Assembly: GCA_023897205.1 (NCBI GenBank)
Contig: JAHWDD010000001.1
Location: forward strand, 62,001-126,000
DNA: 64,000 nt
Source of the DNA: Exophiala sp. HKRS030
Lineage: Eukaryota > Ascomycota > Eurotiomycetes > Chaetothyriales > Herpotrichiellaceae
Direction of reading: 5' to 3'
Part shown: piece after piece, positions 34,995 through 45,851 of the stretch
How positions within the stretch are numbered: position 1 is the first letter of the stretch
How the letters are laid out: each line of letters opens with the position of its first letter
The notes under the pieces: model-generated
Told to the model about the DNA's origin: nothing
Database searches by the model: none
What the model saw: the letters and a program-made list of their open reading frames with translations, nothing else
Translations under genes and position numbers: made by a program

Positions 34995-35723
34995 TCAAAA
35001 CTCCCTCCAACCTTCACCACCAGTGATCATATTCGCCGCTTGTTCTTTGTTTTTGTCCGACATGGAAACCCAGATGGAAGATGCGTCCGAGACGGGGGAA
35101 GTGCCGAATTTGCCTTCACAAAAGGTCATGAAACGTTGAAATTCTCCGAGGGATTTTTGTGTAATGATATCCTTGATACTGTCAATATTGTCGACATTGT
35201 TGGTGGTGGTGGTGTTTGTAGTGCTAACAGAGGAGGAAAGAATGGAATTCTTGTATGATTCGACCTGACTCAGAAAGGTTCGAGAGCTTTCGTAAGGCGA
35301 AGTTGAGTAATCATTCGACGTTTCGTCCTCATCGTCGACATCTCCAAGTTCATCCTCGTCCTCGGTCGTTCGTCGTCTCCAAACAAACTCAAACACTTCT
35401 TCATCCTTGACGTCCTCGTACCAAGCCCTGGCATTTTCAATGTCCCCTTCGATTCGATGGAGGATGCCGTGTAGGTACATGGCCTCCCAAGCCGGCTTGG
35501 CCTGCATGTGCCTGAGGAGGAAATGTGCAGAAGGCAAATCGCGGTTCAATAAGTGTAGACCGGCTTCGAGGACCGGATGAAGTCGCAGGGACGAGATGGA
35601 GTCGGCAGGGATGTGTGGTTTCGCGGGAGAAACGGGTAGGGACAAGGGGACGTGGGCTCTCGAGGGCGGGAGGAGGGACGTCAGGGTCGACTTGTAAGAC
35701 GACGGCGAGGTCGACTCACCCAT
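34995..35723 (-). CDS. Fungal protein of unknown function, helical repeat-like
   Basis: A single exon encodes 242 residues from an ATG at 35723. The middle (about 50-115) reads like a helical TPR-type segment: VLEAGLHLLNRDLPSAHFLL, then AWEAMYLHGILHRIEGDIEN and ARAWYEDVKDEEVFEFVWRR. An acidic, Ser/Thr/Asn-rich linker (about 118-185) and a short helical C-terminus (FQRFMTFCEGKFG) follow. I have seen this type in ascomycete annotations without an assigned function. There is no signal peptide or membrane segment. Its coding character is clear from composition, the long frame and the ordered middle. Confidence 0.8.
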   Translation of the reverse strand: MGESTSPSSYKSTLTSLLPPSRAHVPLSLPVSPAKPHIPADSISSLRLHPVLEAGLHLLNRDLPSAHFLLRHMQAKPAWEAMYLHGILHRIEGDIENARAWYEDVKDEEVFEFVWRRRTTEDEDELGDVDDEDETSNDYSTSPYESSRTFLSQVESYKNSILSSSVSTTNTTTTNNVDNIDSIKDIITQKSLGEFQRFMTFCEGKFGTSPVSDASSIWVSMSDKNKEQAANMITGGEGWREF

Positions 35724-36803
35724 ATCGATAGGTGTACACCGTCGTTCGTCGTCGTCTCAAGTTTTTGTCCACCGACAAAACAAAACACAACCTTTTGGGG
35801 AGGGGAAGGAGTTCGAACCAAGCGGAATGGAAAAAAGTACTCCGTATGGCAAAAGAATAGAAAATCTCACTCGGCTCCTCTAATGAGTAACTTCTCCCTT
35901 TTTTGACTTACCAAGTTCTTCTTCTTGTTGTTTTTGGTAAAAGAAGGTCCAAAAGAATGACAATGACCGACACCCTTGTCATGAAACTTCTTTTCCTCTT
36001 TCGTAGACGTCATGATGATGTGAAAAAAAGAATGATACATACATTTGTAAACGGCGGCTCCCCGTCAGTACGACTGAAATTTTGACTTGCCGGAGCGATC
36101 CATCGTGTCTTGAGCGAAAATTGTATCATAGACTTGGGGGTGTATGTAGTAAGAAGACAAAAGCGAAAAGAATCAAGTTGTTGTAAGGAAAGGGGTGCAG
36201 TACTCAGACTTCCTCAGAAATGATTGGTTTTCTCAGGAGATTCAACAGAGAGCCAACACCAAAAACGCCTTGTCCACCCAGTAATCCTGACTATTAGAAC
36301 GAGATCAATGCGAATGATGCCATAAATCTAAATACCTTAACACAATACACATAAAGAAAGTATTCGATCGCAAACGTGATTGATTATATTCATAGCATAC
36401 ATAAAAAATGATAGCCCTAAATGTTGAGCTCCCAACACACTCTTTGAACGCCGGGTGGTTCAAAGGCTTTGCACAATTGGTGCACTAATAGTTTCAATCA
36501 TTTTCTTTGATATGAGCCATGCTGATTGAATACACATGGTTCTGTTTGGCAAGGCAGGTCTTCGACTGGCCATTGCCGTATTGGTTGTATTAGTTGATGA
36601 TACAGTTCCTGCACTCTTTGACTTCGCTTGCGCCTGAAGTCCTCCAAGTTTAGCGACTAACTCCGGAATAAGGGCTTTCGGCAGGCGCAAATGCTGCATC
36701 ATCAGTCTACTGATTCGCAAGGCGCAGCCGGGAGGATAGAGCTAGTCGGAATACTTCGCCGAGAGACATCTTTCGTGCAATCTTACACCACCATCGACAT
36801 CGT
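35724..36803. other. Intergenic between the 242-residue gene and the cyclin gene
   Basis: It should contain the promoter of the minus-strand 242-residue gene and the cyclin 3' end. A TACTCCGTA motif lies at 35838-35846. A minus-strand frame at 36460-36720 (86 codons, unrecognised) is probably not a gene. Confidence 0.5.
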
Positions 36804-39305
36804 TCAAGGCTGGGCAAAGATTGAATCTTGAAGGTATTGTGCCGCAAGATTGGGAGCAGAAGCAAATTGCTGTATTGAGCAATATGTTGCCACTCGTTTG
36901 TTGTCCGATGTGTTTGGTAACGCCCTTCTAGGTTCTGCCCAGTTTCGTGAAGGCAACTGCCACTCTCTTGGAGTGCTGTCGTGGTTCGGCTTGACCGAAT
37001 CATCGATGATGTTGCAGATCATTCGGGGATCTGTGAGCGTGCGTCGCACCTGAGTCTGAAGTTTCTCATTGGTCTTTGACAACGTTCTCTTATGACCTCT
37101 GGGAGAGCTGGTAATTGGTCGCATGCCAAGGATACCTTGCTCAGCCAGCCGCTGAGGTGTAGGAGTAACACTTTGACTTGGGGTTTCAGAATGCGTCGAC
37201 AACGACATCAGAGCCTGCAGAGCATCTACTTCGTGGCTGGTGGAAAGCTGGTGCTTTGAAGTCTTACTAAGAGGCTCCTCGCTGCTGCCATATCCCTCAT
37301 CACAAAACTTGCCAAACGAAACATCTGGTTTCAACAACGTAGTTGGAGGTGGTTGCGAGCTCGCTTCTGATGAGGAGCACATCCTCGCCAGGGTTGAGCT
37401 GAATTGCTCTGCTGACCCGCCTTTAGAACGCATGGATGAGGACCATGATGAATTCGACGAGATCGATGACGATCTTGATCGGGAAGTAAGTGAAGGTGTT
37501 TCGGAGACCACCGAGAGTGGTGAGGCTGAGGACGTTGATCGGTTCGAATACTCCCTCGTTGTCTCTGCAGGACGTAGAAGGGTTCTCATCGATGGCAGTG
37601 TGCAGCCTTGAGGTCGAGGTGGGGGACAGCGTTCCAGGTTTGCATTCATGAGGCATTGCTTTCGCATGTTGCGCAAAGCATCTACAGACGCAGAACAACG
37701 AAGCGAAGTCTTGCCGCAATTGCCGGCCCATTGGAAGGCATCGCCAACGCGGGGGGTTGTTTGTGGAGTAGGAAGGTTTCGCAGATGAGGTCGCACCGGA
37801 AGCCCAGAGGCTCGAGCAGGACTCATCTCAACCGGGGTTTGTGGAGTGATAGGCTCTTGCTTAGTCGTGCTAGACTTGAAGCTGTCGCTGAAGTTGAGGT
37901 CATAAACCCGAGACGCCTCTGGACTGTTGACCGGGGTTTCCTTCCCGTGTTTCTCGAGATAGTAAGCAGATATCTGTGCCATCTGATCTGCCGGCAGGTT
38001 TCTCCGCAAGAAGTCATCTGCTAAGCTCGAGTCTTTGACCAGGCCAGGACCTAGTCGATTGATGATATCCGTCCACCAGGCGTCGGTGAAGGTCTGGGTA
38101 TCTGCGGTTTCGTCCAACCCGACCTGCGAGACCATATCAGCCAGGGAATTGCTTGATCCACTCCCAGGGGGTGAAGACCCAGGCGATAGTGAGCCAGAAC
38201 GGCATTGCGGTTGTTCTTTGGTCACTCTACTGAGTGACAATACGATCTTGCTCCAGACATCAAAGGACTCCTTAGGAACATGCAGCTCATAGTCGATGAG
38301 CTGTAGATACTCCCGTTCGTTCTCATTAATCTCGTTGCTGCGCAATCCAGATATTTTACTCCATGCTCGTGCAGAATAATTTCTATCTTGCAGGTATTTG
38401 GAGGCTAGCATCAAGGCTGACAAAAACATCCGCCGACCGCATTGCATGGCACGACATGGGGATTCATTTTCGGCGCTTGTGCAGGGTAGCTTGGACTTGA
38501 GTAACACGAGGTAATAGAGGGCCACTTGCAGAGTCGAGTAGCTCGTCTTGGATCGCCTTAATGTTTCTTGAATGAAGACGCGGAGAGGAAGGACGCCGGC
38601 GCCATTGAAGCATGTCGACGACATGGGCGGGCATGCAGACATGGGCCAGATAGCAGTGACTAGCCTCGTCGCAAAGCAGACAAGCAGGGCGACAAAATGC
38701 TCGGTAACATCTGTGTCCCGCTTCAGCTTGCAGGGCCCTGAGAGACTCTTGCCGAGACAGGATGATCGTCGAGAGCTTGATTTTCGGAGTTGGGGTTCGA
38801 GGGTGATTTCTCCCCCACGATGTGGGCGGGTGCTTTGTGAAGAGACTCTCGGGCAGCCTGCGGCCTTGGACTGAACCTTTGCCAAAGATTCTGAAGCCGC
38901 ATTCTGGTCAAGATGGGTCGATGGAAATCGGCTGCTACAGGAAACTTCGTCTCTAGTGTGCAGGCCTTTCAGTAAGTAGTCCTGGGACTCGAGACCAGTC
39001 GAGCATCGCGACTGCTGTTCATCTTTCTCATCGTCTTCTAGGAAAGCTTCGCCCAGGTCGGTAGCGCTTGTCCATGTGGTATGACTAGACGACTCGGACG
39101 AAATAGACCCTTGAGAAGAGTCGCTAACGCTCAAAACGTCATCGACTGAAGCGACACTGCCTTGGTCGACATCTTTCTTGCATTTAAATTGTGCCGTGGG
39201 CCAGTTTGATTCAGGGACCTTGTAGTGTCCTTGCGTGTCAAGCCACCCTTGCACATTTTGAGGATTATAGGTGTTGGAGAAACCTGTCATCTCGCCAACG
39301 CCCAT
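36804..39305 (-). CDS. Pho80/PCL-type cyclin with long disordered extensions
   Basis: A single exon encodes 833 residues from the first in-frame ATG at 39305. A cyclin fold occupies about 190-345: VTEHFVALLVCFATRLVTAI, VLPLRVFIQETLRRSKTSYS, LQVALYYLVLLKSKL, then MQCGRRMFLSALMLASKYLQ, WSKISGLRSNEINENEREYL and LIDYELHVP. This is the Pho80/PCL group that partners Pho85-type kinases, with the PCL1/PCL5/CLG1-like branch likely. The N-terminal 185 and C-terminal 470 residues are Ser/Pro/Thr-rich, with many SP/TP sites that could be phosphorylated. An upstream exon cannot be ruled out because the frame stays open to 39332 without another ATG. Confidence 0.85.
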   Translation of the reverse strand: MGVGEMTGFSNTYNPQNVQGWLDTQGHYKVPESNWPTAQFKCKKDVDQGSVASVDDVLSVSDSSQGSISSESSSHTTWTSATDLGEAFLEDDEKDEQQSRCSTGLESQDYLLKGLHTRDEVSCSSRFPSTHLDQNAASESLAKVQSKAAGCPRVSSQSTRPHRGGEITLEPQLRKSSSRRSSCLGKSLSGPCKLKRDTDVTEHFVALLVCFATRLVTAIWPMSACPPMSSTCFNGAGVLPLRVFIQETLRRSKTSYSTLQVALYYLVLLKSKLPCTSAENESPCRAMQCGRRMFLSALMLASKYLQDRNYSARAWSKISGLRSNEINENEREYLQLIDYELHVPKESFDVWSKIVLSLSRVTKEQPQCRSGSLSPGSSPPGSGSSNSLADMVSQVGLDETADTQTFTDAWWTDIINRLGPGLVKDSSLADDFLRRNLPADQMAQISAYYLEKHGKETPVNSPEASRVYDLNFSDSFKSSTTKQEPITPQTPVEMSPARASGLPVRPHLRNLPTPQTTPRVGDAFQWAGNCGKTSLRCSASVDALRNMRKQCLMNANLERCPPPRPQGCTLPSMRTLLRPAETTREYSNRSTSSASPLSVVSETPSLTSRSRSSSISSNSSWSSSMRSKGGSAEQFSSTLARMCSSSEASSQPPPTTLLKPDVSFGKFCDEGYGSSEEPLSKTSKHQLSTSHEVDALQALMSLSTHSETPSQSVTPTPQRLAEQGILGMRPITSSPRGHKRTLSKTNEKLQTQVRRTLTDPRMICNIIDDSVKPNHDSTPREWQLPSRNWAEPRRALPNTSDNKRVATYCSIQQFASAPNLAAQYLQDSIFAQP

Positions 39306-42300
39306 CTTCTTGTGTTCAGAGACCTTCTCCAAAGGGTTCAGATCTCGTGATCGAAGGTGAAGTTCAGGCTATTGCGCGAACTTGTTGGGGTGATCGAATT
39401 GACCGAAAAAGAATAACCTGATGGGTCATGTTAGTATGTTGATGTACGCATTGACGTTACATATCCATCTCACCGATAGATAGGAGGTTTACCGCAAACC
39501 CACCGCTAGTCAGAGTACAATAGTAGCTGTTTTGTATGGTCAAGAGGTCTTGATCTAACCAGCAGTGTCTCGATATCTTTGCGCGAGAACTATGCGCAAA
39601 TATCGGAGAACAGATGCTTGTCAATCTTGTGACGATCTTGATTCAAAATGACCAAAACAGTATATGACTCTGGCGGTGGGCTTTGACGGGGGTATGATCC
39701 TGTAACGAAGTGTTTTGTCCAAGAACTCATGTTTCTTTTGACTATATTATGACTGTAAGGGATTGGTTCAGAAGTATTCGTTGAGCATGAATCGGTGGCG
39801 ATGACCGATTTGAGATGCACAGAACGTCGGAAATTGATGACAATTCAAGTAGTCGATATTGCTGAGAGGAGATGGAGGCTTTGCAGCCAAGGGTGAAGTA
39901 AACTTGTGCTTAGGTAGACGTGAGGCTCAAGTTGTATCGTAGATAGGGCACCTGCCGACCAAGTCCGCGGTTCGGTGAGGGCCTGACGGGACAAGAGACG
40001 TTGTATCGTACACAAACAATGATGCTGTTTGAGAGGACAAGGAGGAAGGAAGTAGATTATCAGGAGCCTGTAGCCAGCCATGGTGGTTGAGTCAGTGGTT
40101 TGTTTGAGCCATATGATGAGTCTTTCTCTCGATTGCAGATTGCAGGCGTGCGTGGCGAAGAGCGCAGTCGCAGTCGCAAGTCAGTGAGTAAGTCGGAGCG
40201 TGCTGAATTGCTTACAAGAAAGGGCCAGTATGTGCAAATCGCCGTACTCGGTGTCTTTGGTGATTGCAAAAAATCCTATAACCTAGACAAGGCCAAATAT
40301 CCAGCAGCCGTTGCTGCGAGCCATGGTTTGCTTCATTGTGGTTGTTTCTGGGGGAAGGGCAAGATTCTTCGGGCGTTGCAAGAGGGAGCGCAGGTATATG
40401 GGAATACGGGCGCTGGGGGGGCCAGTCCAGTCATCGCAGGTTCAGGTCTTCGCCACAGCCCAGCAATTGAACGCCGCTCAGATCAGCGGATGACTCAATC
40501 TGCCTCAACGAGAACACCCTCCCCGTCCCCAGTACGAGGCCTCCGTAGCCTTCAGCATCCTTATCCACCACTCCGGCCAGGCACAAAATATTGAACCTTG
40601 ACTGCGTGTACTGGAGTTCGCCTCCCAAATTTTGTCAGAGTAATACCCGTACTGCCAGAATGATGCCCATCCTAGTACGGAGAATTCTCTACGAGGACAG
40701 AGTGCTATCTCTTGTTTGACTGACTAAACGGCATCCTGTGTTTTGTCTATCGAGTGAGTGAGGACTGAGTACTGAGTGGTCAAGACCATCCGGCTGGTTC
40801 AGTATGCTCCAGCTCTCCTTCCAGGCAGCATGACCATTGTCAATGCTTCTTACTTCTGCCGGCCGTTTATGCTGCTGTGGCTGACTATCGGGTCGAATAA
40901 CAATTCTTTCACCAGGCAGGCAAACATTTGCGGCCGCTATTCTGAGCAACGGTGACCATTTCTGGGCGACACGCCTTTCTGCTACCTGAACTGTTTTGTT
41001 TTTGCGAACACATCTGCTCCTGGCCTTCGTGCATTCCATATAAAAATAACATGGCCTTTCCTTTCCCTACGATCTTGTCAAGGTGAGCACGCTGATTATG
41101 CACACACACGCACACAAACATAAACCCGCGCCGGCACCTTGCTCGAGCGATGCAACACGAGGAGGCAAATGACAACTCGTTACGGAGTACAAGAGCACAA
41201 CTAATCAGAACGCCTCACACAGGAGGCGGGAAATAGATCGGACCAGTCATGAAATCGTGGATGGTGAATCATCGACAGCCTGATTCGCCCTGCAGAAATA
41301 AGGAATGCTTGCTGTGTTCCAGGTGGCCCATGCGCTTCGCATTAGGCAGGGTAAGGCGGAGGAGGTGAAGTGCTTGTAATCGTAGAGGAGCCAGTTGGGG
41401 GGAGACAGGTCAGGCTGCACAGAGGTCGAACGTCCGGAGGCCGGAAAATCTCACGGAGCAACATGACTCAAAATCTCAATCCCAAACGAGTGGCCAACCA
41501 TTCCGAGAAGGAGCCAACGCCACTTAGCCCCCTTTGGCCACATGTCCGGCGCTCTTTCTCCAACTGTCCCATTTCCAATCAGTTATTGGGGCTTGTCCTT
41601 GTTTCTGGAACAGCCGTCTTCGTCTTATCAGATGATGCCTTTTCAGTACTCGACCTGTTCGCCTGTCCAATCTGGTAGATGGTCTCAGATCTGAACTGGG
41701 GGCCAGTCTGTACGCCTGCGGACGGCAGAACAACTGCCTCGTCGAAATTGTGGCTTATGGTGGAGTCGGTCAATTCTCCAATGTCATCTTGCATTGCTAG
41801 ATTAATTCGCTTCTCTTGGCTTCGAACTCCCGAATCGTGATCAGACTTTCCTGCAAATTCCGAGACCGCAACTGGGATCTCGTGGAGTTCCGGCAGGCAG
41901 CAAGTTCGACGCTGTTATCGAATGAGGAGGCATCTTCTCTCCGGTCACATCGCCGACCATGGCGACAGTGAACCTCTGGCATCATGTGCATCCCATCACA
42001 GGTAGGTAGGTATCGACTTGACCCCAAATCGAGTACGAGTACACAGCGGTTCGACCGAAGTCGGTCAAAGTTGTGCACACCAATGCACAAAATCACTTCG
42101 ACCGTTTCTGAACAGCCAAAATCCTTACAGCGGCACACTCTGCACTTGTCTTGTTTGTCATCACGGTCGAATCCGATCACTTCGCTCGTACGAATAGCGT
42201 ATACCCAGTACGCAGTCATACCCAAAACACTCCGCGGGTGGTTTGCATATCGTCCATACGAGGAAGGCTGGACGCTCACTTCGGCGGACGGATTTGGCCA

Positions 42301-44211
42301 ACTTCCGCTTGCATCCATTGCCAGCGATGCTACGCAGTCTCACACGCGTCTAAAACCGAGGAGACAAGCAGAGTCAACCTGACTGGCTGGCGAACCACCC
42401 TTCGCTAACTGATCAGGCATGAACTGTAGTTGATCCCGCTTGATCATCGAGCACAAGTCATGTTTCATCCGAGTATCGCGAGCCAACTGACATCGCTATG
42501 ATCACTGCCGTCTTCTGGAAGCTGACGGCTGTAGACGAGCCCACCACTAACGCTGTAGGCGATGCCACCAGGTTTGAAAAGACAGGTCCAAGGTTTGGGG
42601 GCTCTTGGCTCGCTGTGCTTTCACTGGGGGCATAGCCCGCTGGAACATCATGGGAACGACTCCTAATCGCTGGGCAAATCAAGTTTCACTTGTGTGTCTT
42701 CTGTATCATGTTGCCCTACCTTGAGAAGTCTGCCTGCTGAGAGTCAGTGGAGCAAGTAATTGGGCTGGAGAGTGTGATATAGGTGCGAGTGTGGTCTGGG
42801 AACAAAGAAAAGAACTCGAGAAGAGAGCGGCTGCTGCCTAGATATTGTAGAATCACGTGATGATGGCGCGGCCAGATCTTGACTCCCCTTTCCAGCAAGG
42901 GCAGCGAGTGAAAGCCCCCGGAAGGGGGTCGATCGAGCAGAGGGTGACAGTTGGATGCTGTCGTGGATGACTAGTCGTATTCCTGTACCACCGCACGAAC
43001 AGGAAGTTGATCACGCGAACTTTCAATCCAGCAAGCTGTGCGAGCTGAGTCGCGAAATCCGGTGTCAGGAGGATAGATACTTGCGTGTTGGCTCTGACCA
43101 GTCAAGATTCTCATAGGTAATGGGGCCAACGATCAGAGATCTGAGTAAGGCGACCACGAGCCTCAGTCGTACCTCGAGGAGAGCCTCGGGGCTGTCATCG
43201 GTAAGCATTCATCGATCGTGGAGACTCGTTCTATACCCCCTTGTCTTAGGTACGCCGACCACGACGTTTCTTATACGCGTTCCACCTCTCCCAAGGCAGA
43301 CGGGAGTCATGCTTGTACGCGCTTGATGGCCCGAAATACCCGTCTAGTGGCGAGCCCTCGTGCAGTTGAGGTAAGCAAGCAGGCAAGCAAGCAGGCAAGC
43401 AAGCTACTTGGAAAAAAAAGAGTTTCGCCCAAGACATGGCCTCTACTCAGGGAGTCAGCAATCTAAAGTCTACGACAATGCTCAAGCCTCTAGGGAGTTT
43501 GATCATTGAACAACTGATGCCAGAGTTTTTCTTGGAGTCCTTGGGACGTTTGTCACCCTCGCCATGCTCTTCTACGTGTTCATACCACAACCTTGACTCT
43601 TGCCTAGGTAGTTGATACTATGAAAAAGACCCAGCCAGCGTCGAAGGTTGGCTGCTAAAGCTCATGACTGCAACTTGGACATTTTGCCCGCTTCTTCGCA
43701 CCGTTGGCGTTATATCATATGAAGACAGTACTCGTACCTGAGAGTTTGTGCCGCTGTGATACCAAAGATTGATTCTTGTGTCTCTGCCACGCCATTTTGT
43801 TGCTCCCTTCCGAGCTGGAAATCCTCGTCTATACTCGCCAACACCAAGCATCCTTCCTTGGATAGCCTGCCAGAGTTGTTTCTTGCCACAGTCTAAAGAG
43901 TCTCCCCGCGCACTTCCACGTGCCCGTGCTCACAATGCAACGCCAAAAAGAAACCAAGGTATCGCTCGAAAACCATGCTCGTGCGCCATCTCTCCTCCAC
44001 TGTAAAACGTCCCGATTCATAACCTGAAAACACAACAGGAATAGAAGATTCCGTATGGTCTTTTCAGTACACTCATACTCCGACTTGGCACGCCGTCAAT
44101 GATAAATGTTTCACGTTCATCTTGCTCCTGCCTCCCTCTGTTTCCGGGCTATTTTGATCTCGTAGCAGTGAATAGCAAAACCGACTGCTGTATGTGTGTC
44201 CTTTGGTTTTT
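39306..44211. other. 4.9-kb region with no recognised gene
   Basis: This is the largest gap in the window. No reading frame resembles a known family. The best ATG-initiated frame is minus 41797-42318 (173 codons, with a CRVCRCKDFGC stretch), which I treat only as an orphan candidate. Motifs seen: TACGGAGTA at 41182-41190, TACGAGTAC at 42034-42042 and GTACTCGTA at 43728-43736. No transposase, reverse transcriptase or long terminal repeats are visible. Confidence 0.5.
43373..43404. repeat. Short tandem repeat, 12-bp unit
   Basis: Two and two-thirds copies of AAGCAAGCAGGC stand in tandem in non-coding DNA. Confidence 0.85.
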
Positions 44212-45165
44212 TTAAATCTTTGGCGCGGCGGTTTCATAATAATGTGCCATTTCCAATCCAGCCCGCTTGAAGCCGCATTTGACGTAGAATCCTTCGTTGG
44301 CCTCGCTACAGTCGAGGATGCACTTGTAGCAGCCGACGTTCTCCGCGACGTAGTCGAGGGCCTGGATGATGCGCAACCCAAGTTTCTTGCCTTGTTGGTT
44401 CTTGGCCACGGCGATGTCCTCGATGTGACCGACCAGGCCCATGTTGTGGATGAACTTGCGCTCGACGATGACGGCCCCCGTCCCCACGATGGTGCCGGAC
44501 CCGTCGCAGATGACTAGGATGTAGTAAGTGTCGTTTCGGGAGTACATGAAGTCGTATCGGGCGTTGAACTCGGAGAGGGTGGGTTCGCCGACGGCAGTGA
44601 GGACTCGGAGTGTGTCGAGGAAACCTGACAGCAACAGGACCGAGTTAGCGACGGAAGGTAGGTACACGTATGTCTTGAAGGATGTCATGAGGGAAAGAAA
44701 AAATGCGGTTACACGTGTTTACTTGCCTCCGTAGTAATCACTCCGTCTTAACGGACGGATTGTATAACCTTGCGGTAAGAGTGATGTTACCACTGGACTG
44801 ATGAGGGACGGTGAAAATAAAGGAGGCTCTTCATCTACAGACACAGCTTTGAGGGAGTGCTGCTGCTGTTGTTGTTGTTGTTGCTGTTGCTGTAAGGAGG
44901 TGGGAATGGATGTGGGTGTCGGTCCGGGCAAGATTCCATTTGTCATTGTGCTTGTTGATATAGATTTGGCTGCGGTGCTGTTGTCGCCGTTCGTCATCGT
45001 CATCGTTGTTTGTGTTGCAGCGGGCTGTGTGCTTGTGCTTGCGCTTGCGCTTGCGGACAAGGAGGCTTGTGTACTTGCTTCTTTTGAGACAGGGAGGGTG
45101 TATTCTGGGGTAGGGTTCGTGGTTGAGAAAAGGGATGCTTCGGTGGGTGTTTGTACGTCCGCCAT
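44212..45165 (-). CDS. GNA1: Glucosamine 6-phosphate N-acetyltransferase with long low-complexity leader
   Basis: Two exons (44727-45165, 44212-44624) give 283 residues. The GNAT domain (about 125-283) reads GYTIRPLRRSDYYGGFLDTL, LVGHIEDIAVAKNQQGKKLG with the acetyl-CoA pyrophosphate-binding QxxGxG/A-type loop, then YKCILDCSEANEGFYVKCGF, and matches Gna1. The enzyme makes N-acetylglucosamine 6-phosphate for UDP-GlcNAc, hence chitin, N-glycans and GPI anchors. The only junction that restores the family sequence uses donor GCAAGT, a GC-AG intron (44625-44726, 102 nt). The N-terminal 125 residues are Ser/Thr-rich and end with an 11-Gln run; most Gna1 proteins are under 200 residues. Confidence 0.93.
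44860..44892 (-). repeat. CAG/CAA polyglutamine tract within GNA1
   Basis: Eleven consecutive Gln codons, mixed CAG and CAA, in the low-complexity N-terminal leader of GNA1. Mixed codons make slippage less likely than in a pure CAG run. Confidence 0.9.
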
Positions 45166-45851
45166 TGTTGCCCGGGTGTGCGAGATAAACAAAGGTAAAG
45201 AAAGGATCCCGGAGATCGAATGGATGTTGTGTCAGGCCCTCAGCGGGCAAGAAGGATAGGTATTCAACAGCGGACTTGACAGAGAAATCAGCGTTGGTCA
45301 ACCAGGGTACGGATACTCCGTACTCCGTAACGAAATCGTTGTAGGTGGTCCTGTTTGAAGTGTTGAGATGAGGAGGATCTAGGTGCGCATGGACGATTTT
45401 CCTTCTGAAAACGATAGTCAAAAGGAACGTGCACTCAAGTTTTTGTAAGGTCTGGCCTAGTCTGGTCTGTCGGTTATCAAGGGTCAATGCATGGACTTTT
45501 TGTTACAGTACTGCGTGCTCCGAATGAAAGGAGTCTCAGAGTCAGCAAGAATAACCCTGGAGTTTCTGAAACATGGGCATTTTGTTTCTCGTGGCCGATT
45601 CAGCTTCTAACAAGCATTATTTGCGTATCGTGCCGCGGCAACCAGTAAGCGGATCTTCAGGGGCACGAATAATACAAGCCTTCGACTATTAATAGTCGGC
45701 CACATGGGGGGCTGTACGGACTTTCAACGGTTCTCACCGTATGGAGGCCCAACAAGTTCAATGATTATTGTTGGTACTCTAGACTTACAGAAATGCACTC
45801 GTAATGCTTTACTCTTATCATGTCTTAATATTCTCATTTCCCTCTAAGCGT
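45166..45851. other. Intergenic, upstream of GNA1
   Basis: It holds the GNA1 promoter and the phosphatase 3' end. Two overlapping TACTCCGTA copies lie at 45314-45329, about 150 nt upstream of the GNA1 start. No gene is recognised. Confidence 0.5.

Noticed and set aside
35805..35835. GGTTCGAAC on the minus strand, tRNA-like
   Set aside because: The T stem does not pair and no cloverleaf is possible.
36460..36720. 86-codon minus-strand frame downstream of the cyclin gene
   Set aside because: Short, unrecognised and next to a complete stop-terminated gene; not enough evidence to call it.
40100..40594. 164-codon plus-strand frame
   Set aside because: It does not begin with ATG, has low-complexity Ser/Arg composition, and matches no family.
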